A model generated the notes under the pieces. It saw nothing but the letters and a program-made list of their open reading frames with translations. It had not been told where the DNA came from and searched no databases. From Thermaerobacter marianensis (GTDB taxonomy: Bacteria; Bacillota; Sulfobacillia; DYIH01; DYIG01), in the NCBI GenBank assembly GCA_020723725.1, contig DYIG01000027.1, positions 1 to 13,745 of the forward strand: a DNA stretch of 13,745 nt. The letters are read 5' to 3'. The number at the start of each line of letters is the position of its first letter. Position 1 is the first letter of the stretch. Below are positions 6,350 to 13,550 of this stretch, in pieces. Position numbers and translations under genes: made by a program.

Positions 6350-6577
6350 TTGAAGACTTCCGAATTGCGGGCGAGGGATGTCATTAACATTGTTAATGGT
6401 AAAAGGTTGGGGCTCGTAGCCGACCTGGAATTGGACCTGGATCAGGGGCGCATTCTAGCCATCGTGATCCCCGGCCCGGGACGTTTCTTCGGATTGTTTG
6501 GCAAGGAAAAGGATTATGTCATACCGTGGGAGAAGATTGCTAAAATCGGTGATGATGTGATTCTTGTCGATGTGTAG
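6350..6577 (+). CDS. ymxH: YlmC/YmxH family PRC-barrel protein
   Basis: This is a small protein of about 75 residues with a single PRC-barrel fold, a family conserved in spore formers next to sigG and pgeF and often called a sporulation protein; its biochemical role is not known to me. The pattern MKTSELRARDVINIVNGKRLG followed by DLELDLDQGRILAIVIPG and KEKDYVIPWEKIAKIGDDVILV is typical. I choose TTG 6350, because AGGGGGTG (6333-6340) is then a well-spaced SD and the family usually begins M-K/R-x-SEL. GTG 6338 would add four residues but lies inside that SD. pgeF follows 16 bases after the stop. Confidence 0.87.
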   Translation: MKTSELRARDVINIVNGKRLGLVADLELDLDQGRILAIVIPGPGRFFGLFGKEKDYVIPWEKIAKIGDDVILVDV

Positions 6578-6593
6578 ATCCGGGGGTGTTCTA

Positions 6594-7457
6594 GTGGCAG
6601 GGGATTTTGTATTTCGTGAATCCGGCGGGGTGACCTATTTGGAAGTAGAACCCTTCCAGAAGACCGGTCTGGCCAGGTGTGTTTTCAGTACCCGCAAAGG
6701 CGGGGTCAGCAAGGGGCCATATGCATCCCTTAACCTCAGTACCGACGTGGGCGATGACCTGGAGGCCGTCAAGGAGAACCGCCGTCGTTACATAGAATCA
6801 GCAGGCCTGAACGAAGTCATTCACATGCAGCCGCATCAGGTTCACGGGGCTAATGTAATCAGGCCCCGCATGCCCTTCGTCCCGCTAAACCCGGGCGAGG
6901 CCCCGGAAGGGGCTGAACAAGCGGCAAAGCGGGTTTGGCTTACGGTCGGCGAGGCGGACTCTATTGTCACCATTGACACAGGCGTGGTGCTGCATATCAT
7001 GGTTGCGGATTGCGTACCGGTCTTCCTGCTGGACCCTGTAAATGGTGTTGTGGCCGTGGCTCACGCAGGTTGGCGCGGGGTGCTTCAGAGTATAGTCCCA
7101 CATACCATAGCTTCCATGGAGAATTGGTTTGATACCGAAAACGACAAGGTTATGGTGGCCTTGGGGCCGTCTATTGGACAGTGTTGCTATCAGGTGGACA
7201 AGGAGGTCATTGATCCACTCCGTATGGTTTACCCATTTGTCGAGCAGTTTGCCAAGCCTGATGGCCCGGACCATTGGCGCCTTGACCTGCGCGGGCTTAT
7301 ACGTCATTCCCTTGAAGATTTCGGGGTGCGCCCGGAATCCATCTTTGTAAGTGAACACTGTACCGCTTGTGATCAAGAGAATTTCTTCTCCCACCGTGCG
7401 TCCGGGGGAAAGACTGGCCGTATGGCCGCTTCGATAATGTTGACAGAAACGGAGTAG
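6594..7457 (+). CDS. pgeF: PgeF/YlmD, multicopper-like purine nucleoside/peptidoglycan-editing protein
   Basis: The DUF152 (YfiH/YlmD) family has a metal site and members act on purine nucleosides; the E. coli homologue PgeF is linked to removal of wrongly built muropeptides. The 287-residue product shows FSTRKGGVSKGPYASLNL near the N-terminus and the metal-ligand triad H84 (in HQVHG), C140 (in ADCVPV) and H157 (in AHAGWRG), then GPSIGQCCYQV. GTG 6594 is chosen because GGGGGTG at 6582-6588 is a good SD; an upstream TTG at 6564 would overlap ymxH. A loop of about 20 residues (PLNPGEAPEGAEQAAKRVW) lies between the first two ligands. The position between ymxH and yggS is the standard Firmicute order. 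Confidence 0.93.
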   Translation: MAGDFVFRESGGVTYLEVEPFQKTGLARCVFSTRKGGVSKGPYASLNLSTDVGDDLEAVKENRRRYIESAGLNEVIHMQPHQVHGANVIRPRMPFVPLNPGEAPEGAEQAAKRVWLTVGEADSIVTIDTGVVLHIMVADCVPVFLLDPVNGVVAVAHAGWRGVLQSIVPHTIASMENWFDTENDKVMVALGPSIGQCCYQVDKEVIDPLRMVYPFVEQFAKPDGPDHWRLDLRGLIRHSLEDFGVRPESIFVSEHCTACDQENFFSHRASGGKTGRMAASIMLTETE

Positions 7458-7466
7458 GCGTTTCAG

Positions 7467-8183
7467 GTGGGGGTAATTGAGCGCAATCTGGCCAGTGTCC
7501 GCGAGACTATTCGCGAGCGTGCCTGCATTTCAGGCAGGGACCCGGCTGCGGTAACGATCATTGCTATTTCCAAGGGTCATGGTGCAGAAGCTGTCAACGA
7601 GGCGGCGAGGGCTGGCTTGACCGAGTTCGGAGAGAACAGGGTTCAGGAGATCATACCCAAGAGTCAGGCGGTTGGCGTAAACGTGGACTGGCATTTTATT
7701 GGCCGCCTGCAAACCAATAAGGTGCGTCGGCTTCTCACGTCCCTACCGGTTAAACTCATACACTCAATTGACCGGACATCAATTGCGGTGGCTGTATCTG
7801 AGGAATCCAGGAGACTTGGCAGGGTACAGAACGTCCTGGTTCAGGTGAATGTTTCCGGTGAATCATCCAAAGCCGGGGTGAGTCCAGCGGAACTTCCGGG
7901 GTTTCTTTTTTGGGCCGCAGGCCTGGATGGTATAAGAATAAAAGGCCTCATGACCATGGCGCCTATAAGCGATGATGCAGAAAAAGTTAGGCCTTATTTC
8001 AGAAAATTGAAGGAGATTGCCGAAAAATCCAGAAAAATGGCAATACCCGGGATTGAATTGGACCATTTATCCATGGGCATGACGGATGATTATGCAGTGG
8101 CCATAGAGGAAGGGGCTACCATGGTCAGGGTCGGAAGGGCAATATTCGGGCAGCAGGAGCCGGAACCTGATGGGGGTGTTTGA
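7467..8183 (+). CDS. yggS: YggS/YlmE family pyridoxal-phosphate homeostasis protein
   Basis: YggS proteins are single-domain PLP-binding TIM barrels (related to the N-terminal domain of alanine racemase) that buffer PLP and affect amino-acid balance; no enzymatic activity is established. The 238-residue product is of usual size. The PLP lysine is K36 in IIAISK. Other family motifs are FGENRVQE, WHFIGRLQTNK, LVQVNVSGESSKAGV, GLMTMAP, LSMGMTDDYAVAIEEG and VRVGRAIFG. GTG 7467 lies 9 bases after the pgeF stop; GGAG at 7451-7454, inside the end of pgeF, may serve as SD, suggesting coupling. The stop is directly followed by the TTG start of yggT, where sepF would usually lie. Confidence 0.95.
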   Translation: MGVIERNLASVRETIRERACISGRDPAAVTIIAISKGHGAEAVNEAARAGLTEFGENRVQEIIPKSQAVGVNVDWHFIGRLQTNKVRRLLTSLPVKLIHSIDRTSIAVAVSEESRRLGRVQNVLVQVNVSGESSKAGVSPAELPGFLFWAAGLDGIRIKGLMTMAPISDDAEKVRPYFRKLKEIAEKSRKMAIPGIELDHLSMGMTDDYAVAIEEGATMVRVGRAIFGQQEPEPDGGV

Positions 8184-8474
8184 TTGATTTTTGTCATAAT
8201 CCGCTCTGCCATATCAATGTTTTTTGGGGCGCTCAACCTGCTCATCATCATCAGGGCGGTCCTGAGCTGGTTCAGACCACGCGGGTATAATCGGCTATAC
8301 TACGATATTGAACGGGTCGTTTTTAGCCTCACGGAGCCCGTTCTTGCACCCATACGCAACGTATTGCCTCCAATCGGACCGGGCATTGATTTTTCGCCCC
8401 TTGTGGCGATTATTCTATTAGATGTAGTAAAGCGTCTGTTACTTGAACTCCTGGGGGGATTGGCCCGCCTCTAG
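8184..8474 (+). CDS. yggT: YggT/YlmG family membrane protein
   Basis: YggT/YlmG proteins are small integral membrane proteins found beside division genes in bacteria and in plastids; the bacterial role is unclear. The 96-residue product is a single repeat unit with two hydrophobic segments, about residues 3-27 and 68-92, separated by the conserved loop LTEPVLAPIRNVLPPIGPGIDFSP. TTG 8184 begins at the base after the yggS stop and is preceded by GGGGGTG at 8172-8178, a well-placed SD inside yggS. Translation is thus probably coupled to yggS. Confidence 0.93.
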   Translation: MIFVIIRSAISMFFGALNLLIIIRAVLSWFRPRGYNRLYYDIERVVFSLTEPVLAPIRNVLPPIGPGIDFSPLVAIILLDVVKRLLLELLGGLARL

Positions 8475-8535
8475 AAGGTTCGAAAAGCGCCAGGGGTTTT
8501 TAGGTAGGACAAGCATTTAGGGGAGGTGTGAAACC

Positions 8536-9048
8536 ATGCCGTTATCACCGTTGGATATTCACAACAAGGAATTCCGCCGGGGCATAAGAGGGTACAGTGA
8601 AGCCGAGGTAGACGAGTTCCTTGATCAGGTGGTGCGAGAATTCGAGGTTCTGTTAAAGGAGAACTCGAGCCTCAAGGAAGAGGTGAGCTCGCTCAATGCT
8701 CGCCTGCAGCACTACCGCCAGCTGGAGGAGACCCTCCATAACACGCTCATAGTCGCTCAGGAAACGGCGGATGAGGTCAAGGCCAGCGCACGGAAAGAGG
8801 CCGACCTTATCGTCAGGGAGGCGCAGCTTGAGGCGGAGCGGGTTATCAAGGCAGGGGAAGAGCGCATCCGTGAGGTACAGGAAACGCTGGAGCAGCTGCA
8901 GAAGCAGGTAAATGTGTTCCGTACCCGTATTCGCAGTATGCTTCAGAGTCAGCTTGATCTCCTGGAGTCCGATTGGGGTATGCACCAGAATGGTCATCAA
9001 TTTGACTCCATTGCTCCAAGGGAGGAGCACGCTGAAATAGGCGCTTGA
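8536..9048 (+). CDS. divIVA: DivIVA, curvature-sensing polar/septal scaffold
   Basis: DivIVA binds negatively curved membrane at septa and poles, positions division regulators, and in spore formers helps chromosome capture at the forespore pole. The 170-residue product has the N-terminal lipid-binding domain (LSPLDIHNKEFRRGIRGYSE and EVDEFLDQVVREFE) followed by a long coiled coil, about residues 30-140, rich in Glu, Lys, Gln and Leu. ATG 8536 follows the SD GGGGAGGTG (8520-8528). The 61-base gap after yggT holds no promoter or terminator that I can recognise. The C-terminal tail after the coiled coil is short and poorly conserved, as usual. Confidence 0.95.
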   Translation: MPLSPLDIHNKEFRRGIRGYSEAEVDEFLDQVVREFEVLLKENSSLKEEVSSLNARLQHYRQLEETLHNTLIVAQETADEVKASARKEADLIVREAQLEAERVIKAGEERIREVQETLEQLQKQVNVFRTRIRSMLQSQLDLLESDWGMHQNGHQFDSIAPREEHAEIGA

Positions 9049-9052
9049 TTTA

Positions 9053-9379
9053 ATGATGGGTGTTTTGGATAACGGTGGTTTCCCCGGGGTCCTCAAGGTA
9101 ACAAGGGATGGGGTTTCACTCAGGGTTCGGGTGATACCGCGTTCAGCACAAAACAGAATTCAGGGAATAGTGGGCGGTGCCATCAGGCTCCGTCTGGCCG
9201 CTCCCCCTGTTGAGGGGGCGGCCAATGATGCTTGTATAAGGTTTTTTGCGGACCTGTTCGGTGTGCCCAAAGGGCGGGTTGATATCATCTCCGGTCACAA
9301 AAGCCGGGATAAGGTTGTTAAGGTTCAAGGGGTGGACGAACAAACAGCCCGCCGTGTTATGGATTCTCTGTCGGAATAG
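9053..9379 (+). CDS. DUF167 (YggU family) protein
   Basis: This small alpha/beta protein of the DUF167/YggU family has no established function. Family landmarks are VRVIPRSAQNRIQG, LRLAAPPVEGAANDACI, FGVPKGRVDIISGHKSRDK and KVVKVQGV. The product has 108 residues from ATG 9053 (a second ATG lies at 9056). No convincing SD precedes either, so initiation may depend on coupling to divIVA, which ends 4 bases upstream. The N-terminal 15 residues are outside the conserved domain. ileS begins 26 bases after the stop. Confidence 0.9.
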   Translation: MMGVLDNGGFPGVLKVTRDGVSLRVRVIPRSAQNRIQGIVGGAIRLRLAAPPVEGAANDACIRFFADLFGVPKGRVDIISGHKSRDKVVKVQGVDEQTARRVMDSLSE

Positions 9380-9405
9380 GTGTGTTTTTTAGGGAGGGGA
9401 TTTTT

Positions 9406-12201
9406 TTGGGGGCTTATGATCACACACTCAACCTGCCACGGACTGATTTCCCAATGCGGGCCAACCTCCCGCAAAGGGAGCCGGAAATTCAGGAGTCATG
9501 GGAGAGTACGGACCTGTACGGGCGTCTCCGCAAGGAGCGGCTCGGCAAGCCCAAATTCATCCTCCACGATGGACCGCCCTATGCCAACGGGCATATCCAC
9601 ATCGGCACGGCAATGAACAAGATCCTGAAGGACTTTGTGGTTAGGTTCGCGACCATGAGGGGGTACGACGCGCCGTACGTGCCGGGTTGGGATACTCATG
9701 GCCTGCCAATAGAACACCGCGCCCTGACGGAATTGAAAATAGATCGCCGAAAAATAAGCCCAGCGGACCTGCGTGACCACTGTGCCGATTTTGCCCGCAA
9801 GTACATAAAGGTTATGACCGGTCAATTCAAGCGGCTGGGGGTTCTAGGGGATTGGGAGAACCCCTATATCACCCTGGATCCCAGGTACGAGGCCAGGCAG
9901 ATCGAGGTCTTTGGCGAAATGGTCCGCAACGGGCATATCTACAAGGGGCTCAAGCCGGTTTACTGGTGTGCATCATGCGAAACGGCGCTGGCCGAGGCGG
10001 AAATCGAGTATCGTGAAAAGACCTCGCCTTCTATTTATGTTACCTTCCCCGTGGTGGAAGGCAAGGGTGTCCTGCGAGAGGATGCTCTGGTGGTCATATG
10101 GACCACCACCCCGTGGACCCTTCCGGGAAACACGGCTGTGGCCCTTCACCCGGAGGGGGATTATATCCTCGTGGAAACCTCGGCGGGCAAACTCCTTCTG
10201 GCCGAACCGCTGGCGGAAAGGTTGCTGTCTGCGGTCGGCTTGGAGAAGGGACCGGTTCTGGGCAAGTGGAAGGGCAGGTACCTCGAAGGTGTGAATTGCG
10301 GCCACCCCTTCCTCGACAGGAAGTCGCCTTTGGTCCTTGCGGATTATGTCAGCATGGAGGAGGGTACCGGGTGCGTTCATAACGCTCCGGGTCACGGTCC
10401 TGATGACTTTGATACGGGCAGGCGGTACAACCTTCCGGTTGTCGTGCCGGTGGATGGTCGCGGAAAGCTGACGGAAGAAGCAGGGCCGTTTGTCGGCCTT
10501 GGCATTGAGGAGGCCAACAAGGCCATACCCAAGAGGCTCAAGGAGTGGGGCAGGCTCCTGCACCTCGGTACGGTGCAACACCAGTACGCACATTGCTGGC
10601 GCTGCAAAGGCCCGGTTATCTGGCGTGCAACCGAGCAGTGGTTCGCTTCGGTTGACGGTTTCCGTGACAGAGCGCTGGAGGCCATAAAATCGGTGAAGTG
10701 GGTGCCCGCCTGGGGTGAAACCCGCATTACAAACATGGTCGCTTCCAGGGCTGACTGGTGCATTTCCCGCCAGAGGGCCTGGGGGGTCCCGATCCCGGCA
10801 TTCTACTGCAACGCTTGCGGCGAGCACCTCATAACTGAAGACACCATCAGAGCGGTAGTCGCGCTTTTCGAAAGAGAGGGCTCCAATGCCTGGTTCAGGC
10901 GGGAGGCCGCAGAGATACTCCCTGAGGGCGCCGTTTGCCCGTCCTGTTCGGGGACTGACTTCCGTAAAGAGACGGACACCATGGATGTATGGTTCGATTC
11001 GGGCTCCAGCCACGCTGCGGTTTTGGCTCAAAGGCCCGAGTTGTCCTGGCCGGCTGATCTCTACCTGGAAGGCAGCGACCAGCACCGGGGGTGGTTCCAG
11101 TCCTCGCTTCTTACCTCAGTTGCCACACGCGGACAGGCGCCATATCGATCGGTTCTTACCCACGGTTTTGTCGTTGACGGGGAAGGGCGAAAGATGTCTA
11201 AATCACTGGGCAACGTGGTAGAGCCGGAGGAGGTCATCAAGCAATTTGGTGCGGATATACTAAGGCTTTGGGTGGCATCATCGGATTACACCAACGACGT
11301 GCGTGTCTCGGGCGATATACTGAAACAAATGGCCGAGGTCTACAGGAAAATCCGCAATACCATCAGGTTTATACTCGGTAATCTGAACGATTTTGACCCG
11401 GCCAAGGATTCGCTTTTTTGGGATAGCAATCGCGCTATCGGTCAGTCACTGCCGGAAGTCGATCGTTGGGCACTGCACCGCCTGCAGGAGGTTGTCGAGA
11501 GGGTTACCGCAGCTTACGCGGGTTATGAATTTCATATGGCCTACCGGCACGTCCATGAATTCTGTGTCTCCGACCTCAGCACTTTCTACCTGGATATCCT
11601 AAAAGACAGGCTTTACACTGCGGCACCCTCCTCACCAGAGAGGAAGGCCGGTCAAAGTGTTTTATACGAGGTTGTGCGGGCTCTTATACTGCTTATATCC
11701 CCGATTTTGGCTCATACCTCCGAAGAGGCATGGGGGTATCTAACCAAGCGCCCGGGTGATCCGGACAGCGTCCACTTGGCCTCATGGCCGGAACCCCAAC
11801 GGGACCTGATGGATGAGGAACTCGTTAGCCGGTGGAGGGCGGTGCGCCAGCTTAGGGAGATCGTCTCGCGGGAACTGGAGGAGGTTCGCAAATCCGGTTT
11901 AATCGGGTCTTCACTGGAAGCAAATGTCGAGTTGGGCGTTGGTCCCGGGCTCCTGGCCGTTCTTGAACCCTTAACCGAGACCCTGGCAGACATCTTCATC
12001 GTTTCTTCGGTTAAGGTGCTTAATATAAACAGTGACCCATATGGTCCAGACCCCTTGCCTGTGGTCAAGGTCAGCCCTGCTCAAGGGGAGAAGTGTCAGA
12101 GGTGCTGGCATTACAGCGAAACAGTTGGCCGATTCCACCATGAAGACCTGTGTGAAAGGTGCGCATCTATAGTGGGCGAACACTATTCTGGCAAAATATA
12201 A
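9406..12201 (+). CDS. ileS: Isoleucyl-tRNA synthetase, bacterial type with C-terminal zinc finger
   Basis: IleRS charges tRNA-Ile with isoleucine and edits valine. From TTG 9406 the product has 931 residues. The class I signature HIHIG is at residues 63-67 and KMSKS at 596-600. The CP1 editing region contains IWTTTPWTLPGNTAV and the GTGCVHNAPGHG stretch. The C-terminal zinc finger has C897, C900, C916 and C919, typical of the bacterial (type I) enzyme rather than the eukaryote-like, mupirocin-resistant type. TTG 9406 is chosen because AGGGAGGGG (9391-9399) is then a perfectly spaced SD and the protein begins with the usual DHTLNLPRTDFPMRANLP. The upstream GTG 9382 would place that SD inside the gene. 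No T-box leader precedes it; it appears to be the last gene of the ylm-divIVA transcript. Confidence 0.97.
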   Translation: MGAYDHTLNLPRTDFPMRANLPQREPEIQESWESTDLYGRLRKERLGKPKFILHDGPPYANGHIHIGTAMNKILKDFVVRFATMRGYDAPYVPGWDTHGLPIEHRALTELKIDRRKISPADLRDHCADFARKYIKVMTGQFKRLGVLGDWENPYITLDPRYEARQIEVFGEMVRNGHIYKGLKPVYWCASCETALAEAEIEYREKTSPSIYVTFPVVEGKGVLREDALVVIWTTTPWTLPGNTAVALHPEGDYILVETSAGKLLLAEPLAERLLSAVGLEKGPVLGKWKGRYLEGVNCGHPFLDRKSPLVLADYVSMEEGTGCVHNAPGHGPDDFDTGRRYNLPVVVPVDGRGKLTEEAGPFVGLGIEEANKAIPKRLKEWGRLLHLGTVQHQYAHCWRCKGPVIWRATEQWFASVDGFRDRALEAIKSVKWVPAWGETRITNMVASRADWCISRQRAWGVPIPAFYCNACGEHLITEDTIRAVVALFEREGSNAWFRREAAEILPEGAVCPSCSGTDFRKETDTMDVWFDSGSSHAAVLAQRPELSWPADLYLEGSDQHRGWFQSSLLTSVATRGQAPYRSVLTHGFVVDGEGRKMSKSLGNVVEPEEVIKQFGADILRLWVASSDYTNDVRVSGDILKQMAEVYRKIRNTIRFILGNLNDFDPAKDSLFWDSNRAIGQSLPEVDRWALHRLQEVVERVTAAYAGYEFHMAYRHVHEFCVSDLSTFYLDILKDRLYTAAPSSPERKAGQSVLYEVVRALILLISPILAHTSEEAWGYLTKRPGDPDSVHLASWPEPQRDLMDEELVSRWRAVRQLREIVSRELEEVRKSGLIGSSLEANVELGVGPGLLAVLEPLTETLADIFIVSSVKVLNINSDPYGPDPLPVVKVSPAQGEKCQRCWHYSETVGRFHHEDLCERCASIVGEHYSGKI

Positions 12202-12235
12202 CAAAACGCTTGACATTTAACGCAGCAATTGCCGG

Positions 12236-12264
12236 GCATGAGTTTTTAACCTCGCTGCAGAATA
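12236..12264 (+). promoter_or_regulatory. Weak sigma-G-like promoter candidate for the SASP gene
   Basis: GCATG (12236-12240) fits the sigma-G -35 pattern GMATR, and CAGAATA (12258-12264) fits the -10 pattern CATNNTA with one mismatch, at a spacing of 17. A sigma-G promoter is expected for an alpha/beta SASP. The problem is distance: the start would fall near 12271, inside the SD (12269-12279), leaving a very short leader. Confidence 0.22.
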
Positions 12265-12282
12265 ATTGCAGGAGGTGGTTTC

Positions 12283-12591
12283 ATGGCCCGCAATAACGGA
12301 ACTATTACCGGCGTGAATCTTGATAGGCTGAAATTCGAGGTTGCCGAGGAGCTGTCGCATTTCCCAAGCAATATCCAGAGTGAGGCACAGTTCCAGCAGG
12401 TTGTAGATAACTTCAAATTTGAAGTTGCCCAGGAACTGGGCATTCCACTCAGGCAGGGTTATAACGGGGACATCACCGCGCGTGATGCCGGTCGTATTGG
12501 CGGAAAAATCGGTGGTAAAATCGGTGGGAACATGGTACGCCGAATGATCCAGATCGCTGAGCAGCAGCTGGCCAGCGGCCGCCCAGTATAG
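12283..12591 (+). CDS. Alpha/beta-type small acid-soluble spore protein with a duplicated segment
   Basis: Alpha/beta-type SASPs coat and protect spore DNA and are degraded at germination by the protease GPR. This 102-residue protein is longer than the usual 60-75. The core is FKFEVAQELGIPL (44-56) and NGDITARDAGRIGG (61-74), ending with MVRRMI (84-89). Residues 13-24 (LDRLKFEVAEEL) repeat residues 41-52 (VDNFKFEVAQEL), with different codons. Each copy contains a GPR-site-like FEVA-Q/E-E. A short repeat, IGGKIGGKIGG (72-82), follows. The SD GCAGGAGGTGG (12269-12279) is strong. The gene follows ileS by 81 bases and ends at a clear terminator, so it is probably its own unit, expected under sigma-G. 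Confidence 0.93.
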   Translation: MARNNGTITGVNLDRLKFEVAEELSHFPSNIQSEAQFQQVVDNFKFEVAQELGIPLRQGYNGDITARDAGRIGGKIGGKIGGNMVRRMIQIAEQQLASGRPV

Positions 12592-12642
12592 CCGACTAAC
12601 TCTTCGAGACACTCTCAGGCCCCGGGGCTTCATTTAAGTAAG

Positions 12643-12679
12643 TAAGCGCCCCCTTGAATCGGGGGCGCTTATCTTTTTA
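12643..12679 (+). terminator. Strong Rho-independent terminator after the SASP gene
   Basis: TAAGCGCCCCC (12643-12653) pairs perfectly with GGGGGCGCTTA (12661-12671) around a 7-base loop, followed by TCTTTTT (12672-12678). It ends the SASP transcript, and that of ileS if read-through occurs. Confidence 0.93.
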
Positions 12680-12814
12680 ATCAGAAACGGGGCTTGGCCG
12701 CTCATATCCCACTACGGCCACCTTTTTATCGATATAGATATAGGCTTAACCATGGTCTAATATGATTCATGGGAATATGTAAACCGACCGAGGTAAACCA
12801 AGGAGTGGCTTTTT
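12680..12814 (+). promoter_or_regulatory. AT-rich leader of the SurA-like gene, promoter not resolved
   Basis: This stretch is distinctly AT-rich compared with its surroundings. It holds a doubled GATATA (12731-12742) and CATGGTCTA (12751-12759), which fits the mother-cell sigma-K -10 CATANNNTA with one mismatch; a GATATAG box 13 bases before it is sigma-E-like. No combination is a full match to one sigma class. The SD for the downstream gene is AAGGAG (12800-12805). A promoter is required here, since a strong terminator precedes it. Confidence 0.3.
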
Positions 12815-13471
12815 ATGGCTAAATTAAACGAATACCGTATATCACCTTGGTGGGCAGCCGGGTTTGCTATACTGATTATTGCCATTTATTCGGTTAGGCT
12901 TTCACCCGAAAAATTAATACCCAAATCTAAGTCCGCAGAAAAAGAAAAGCCGACTTCACCAATTGTGGCCATGCTTAACGGTGAGCCCATAACCAGGGAG
13001 GATATCATTCGTCAAAAGGTTTTGATGGATTCAACCCCGGGCATTTCTGAGGCGACACGGGCTCAGGCTCTCGAGGTTATTGTCCGTAACAAGGTTATTT
13101 TTGAAGAGGCCAAGCGGCGCGGCCTGGCCATGAGTCTGGATGAGGCGAGGGCAATAGTCTCCACGCAAAGACAGATGTATGACCAGGGCACACTCCCTGA
13201 ACGGGATAAAGTAACAAAGTTAATCAAGGGATTTAATGTAGACCCGGCACTCTATTGGGAGGAAATAGCGCCCCAGCAGTACGCCATGATGACCAGCATC
13301 ATGAAGTGGTATCAAGATATAGCCAAAACCGTTGATATTGCCTATATACAGGTTGGCAAACCATCACCCACCGAAATGGCGAGGCAGGGTTCGGCTATTG
13401 ACCAAACTGTTCAGGGCCTCGTCTCCAAGGCCAAACTGGACATCGTGGATAAAGCGTTTATTGGCGAGTAG
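12815..13471 (+). CDS. Membrane-anchored protein with SurA/PrsA-like N-terminal domain, no isomerase domain
   Basis: The 218-residue product has one hydrophobic segment near the N-terminus (about residues 12-29, after a short basic stretch), with no lipobox Cys, so it is probably a signal anchor with the rest outside the membrane. After a charged linker, PIVAMLNGEPITREDIIRQ, the helical region up to about residue 115 and ALEVIVRNKVIFEEAKRRGL resemble the SurA_N/PrsA chaperone domain. A parvulin peptidyl-prolyl isomerase domain, which normally follows, is not visible; the rest is helical and ends in AIDQTVQGLVSKAKLDIVD. It could be an extracytoplasmic folding helper or a sporulation-stage envelope protein; no specific role can be assigned. 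It is a single-gene unit between two terminators. Confidence 0.75.
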   Translation: MAKLNEYRISPWWAAGFAILIIAIYSVRLSPEKLIPKSKSAEKEKPTSPIVAMLNGEPITREDIIRQKVLMDSTPGISEATRAQALEVIVRNKVIFEEAKRRGLAMSLDEARAIVSTQRQMYDQGTLPERDKVTKLIKGFNVDPALYWEEIAPQQYAMMTSIMKWYQDIAKTVDIAYIQVGKPSPTEMARQGSAIDQTVQGLVSKAKLDIVDKAFIGE

Positions 13472-13484
13472 CTCAAGAAAGAAA

Positions 13485-13515
13485 AACCCCGGGATTAACC
13501 GGGGTTCTCTTTTTG
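13485..13515. terminator. Bidirectional terminator between convergent genes
   Basis: AACCCCGG (13485-13492) pairs with CCGGGGTT (13499-13506) around a 6-base loop. On the plus strand CTCTTTTT follows; on the minus strand the stem runs into a T-rich tract as well (the A-run at 13482-13486). It can thus stop both the SurA-like gene and the cytochrome c gene. Confidence 0.85.
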
Positions 13516-13550
13516 ATTTGAGCGTAAAGTTTAGTTTATACTATACTCTC

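Noticed and set aside
9973..11085. 370-codon open frame on the minus strand across ileS
   Set aside because: It lies opposite conserved IleRS domains, has no credible SD and encodes no recognisable protein.
12617..12630. Palindrome AGGCCCCGGGGCTT before the SASP terminator
   Set aside because: It has no loop to form a stable hairpin and no T tract; the real terminator follows at 12643.
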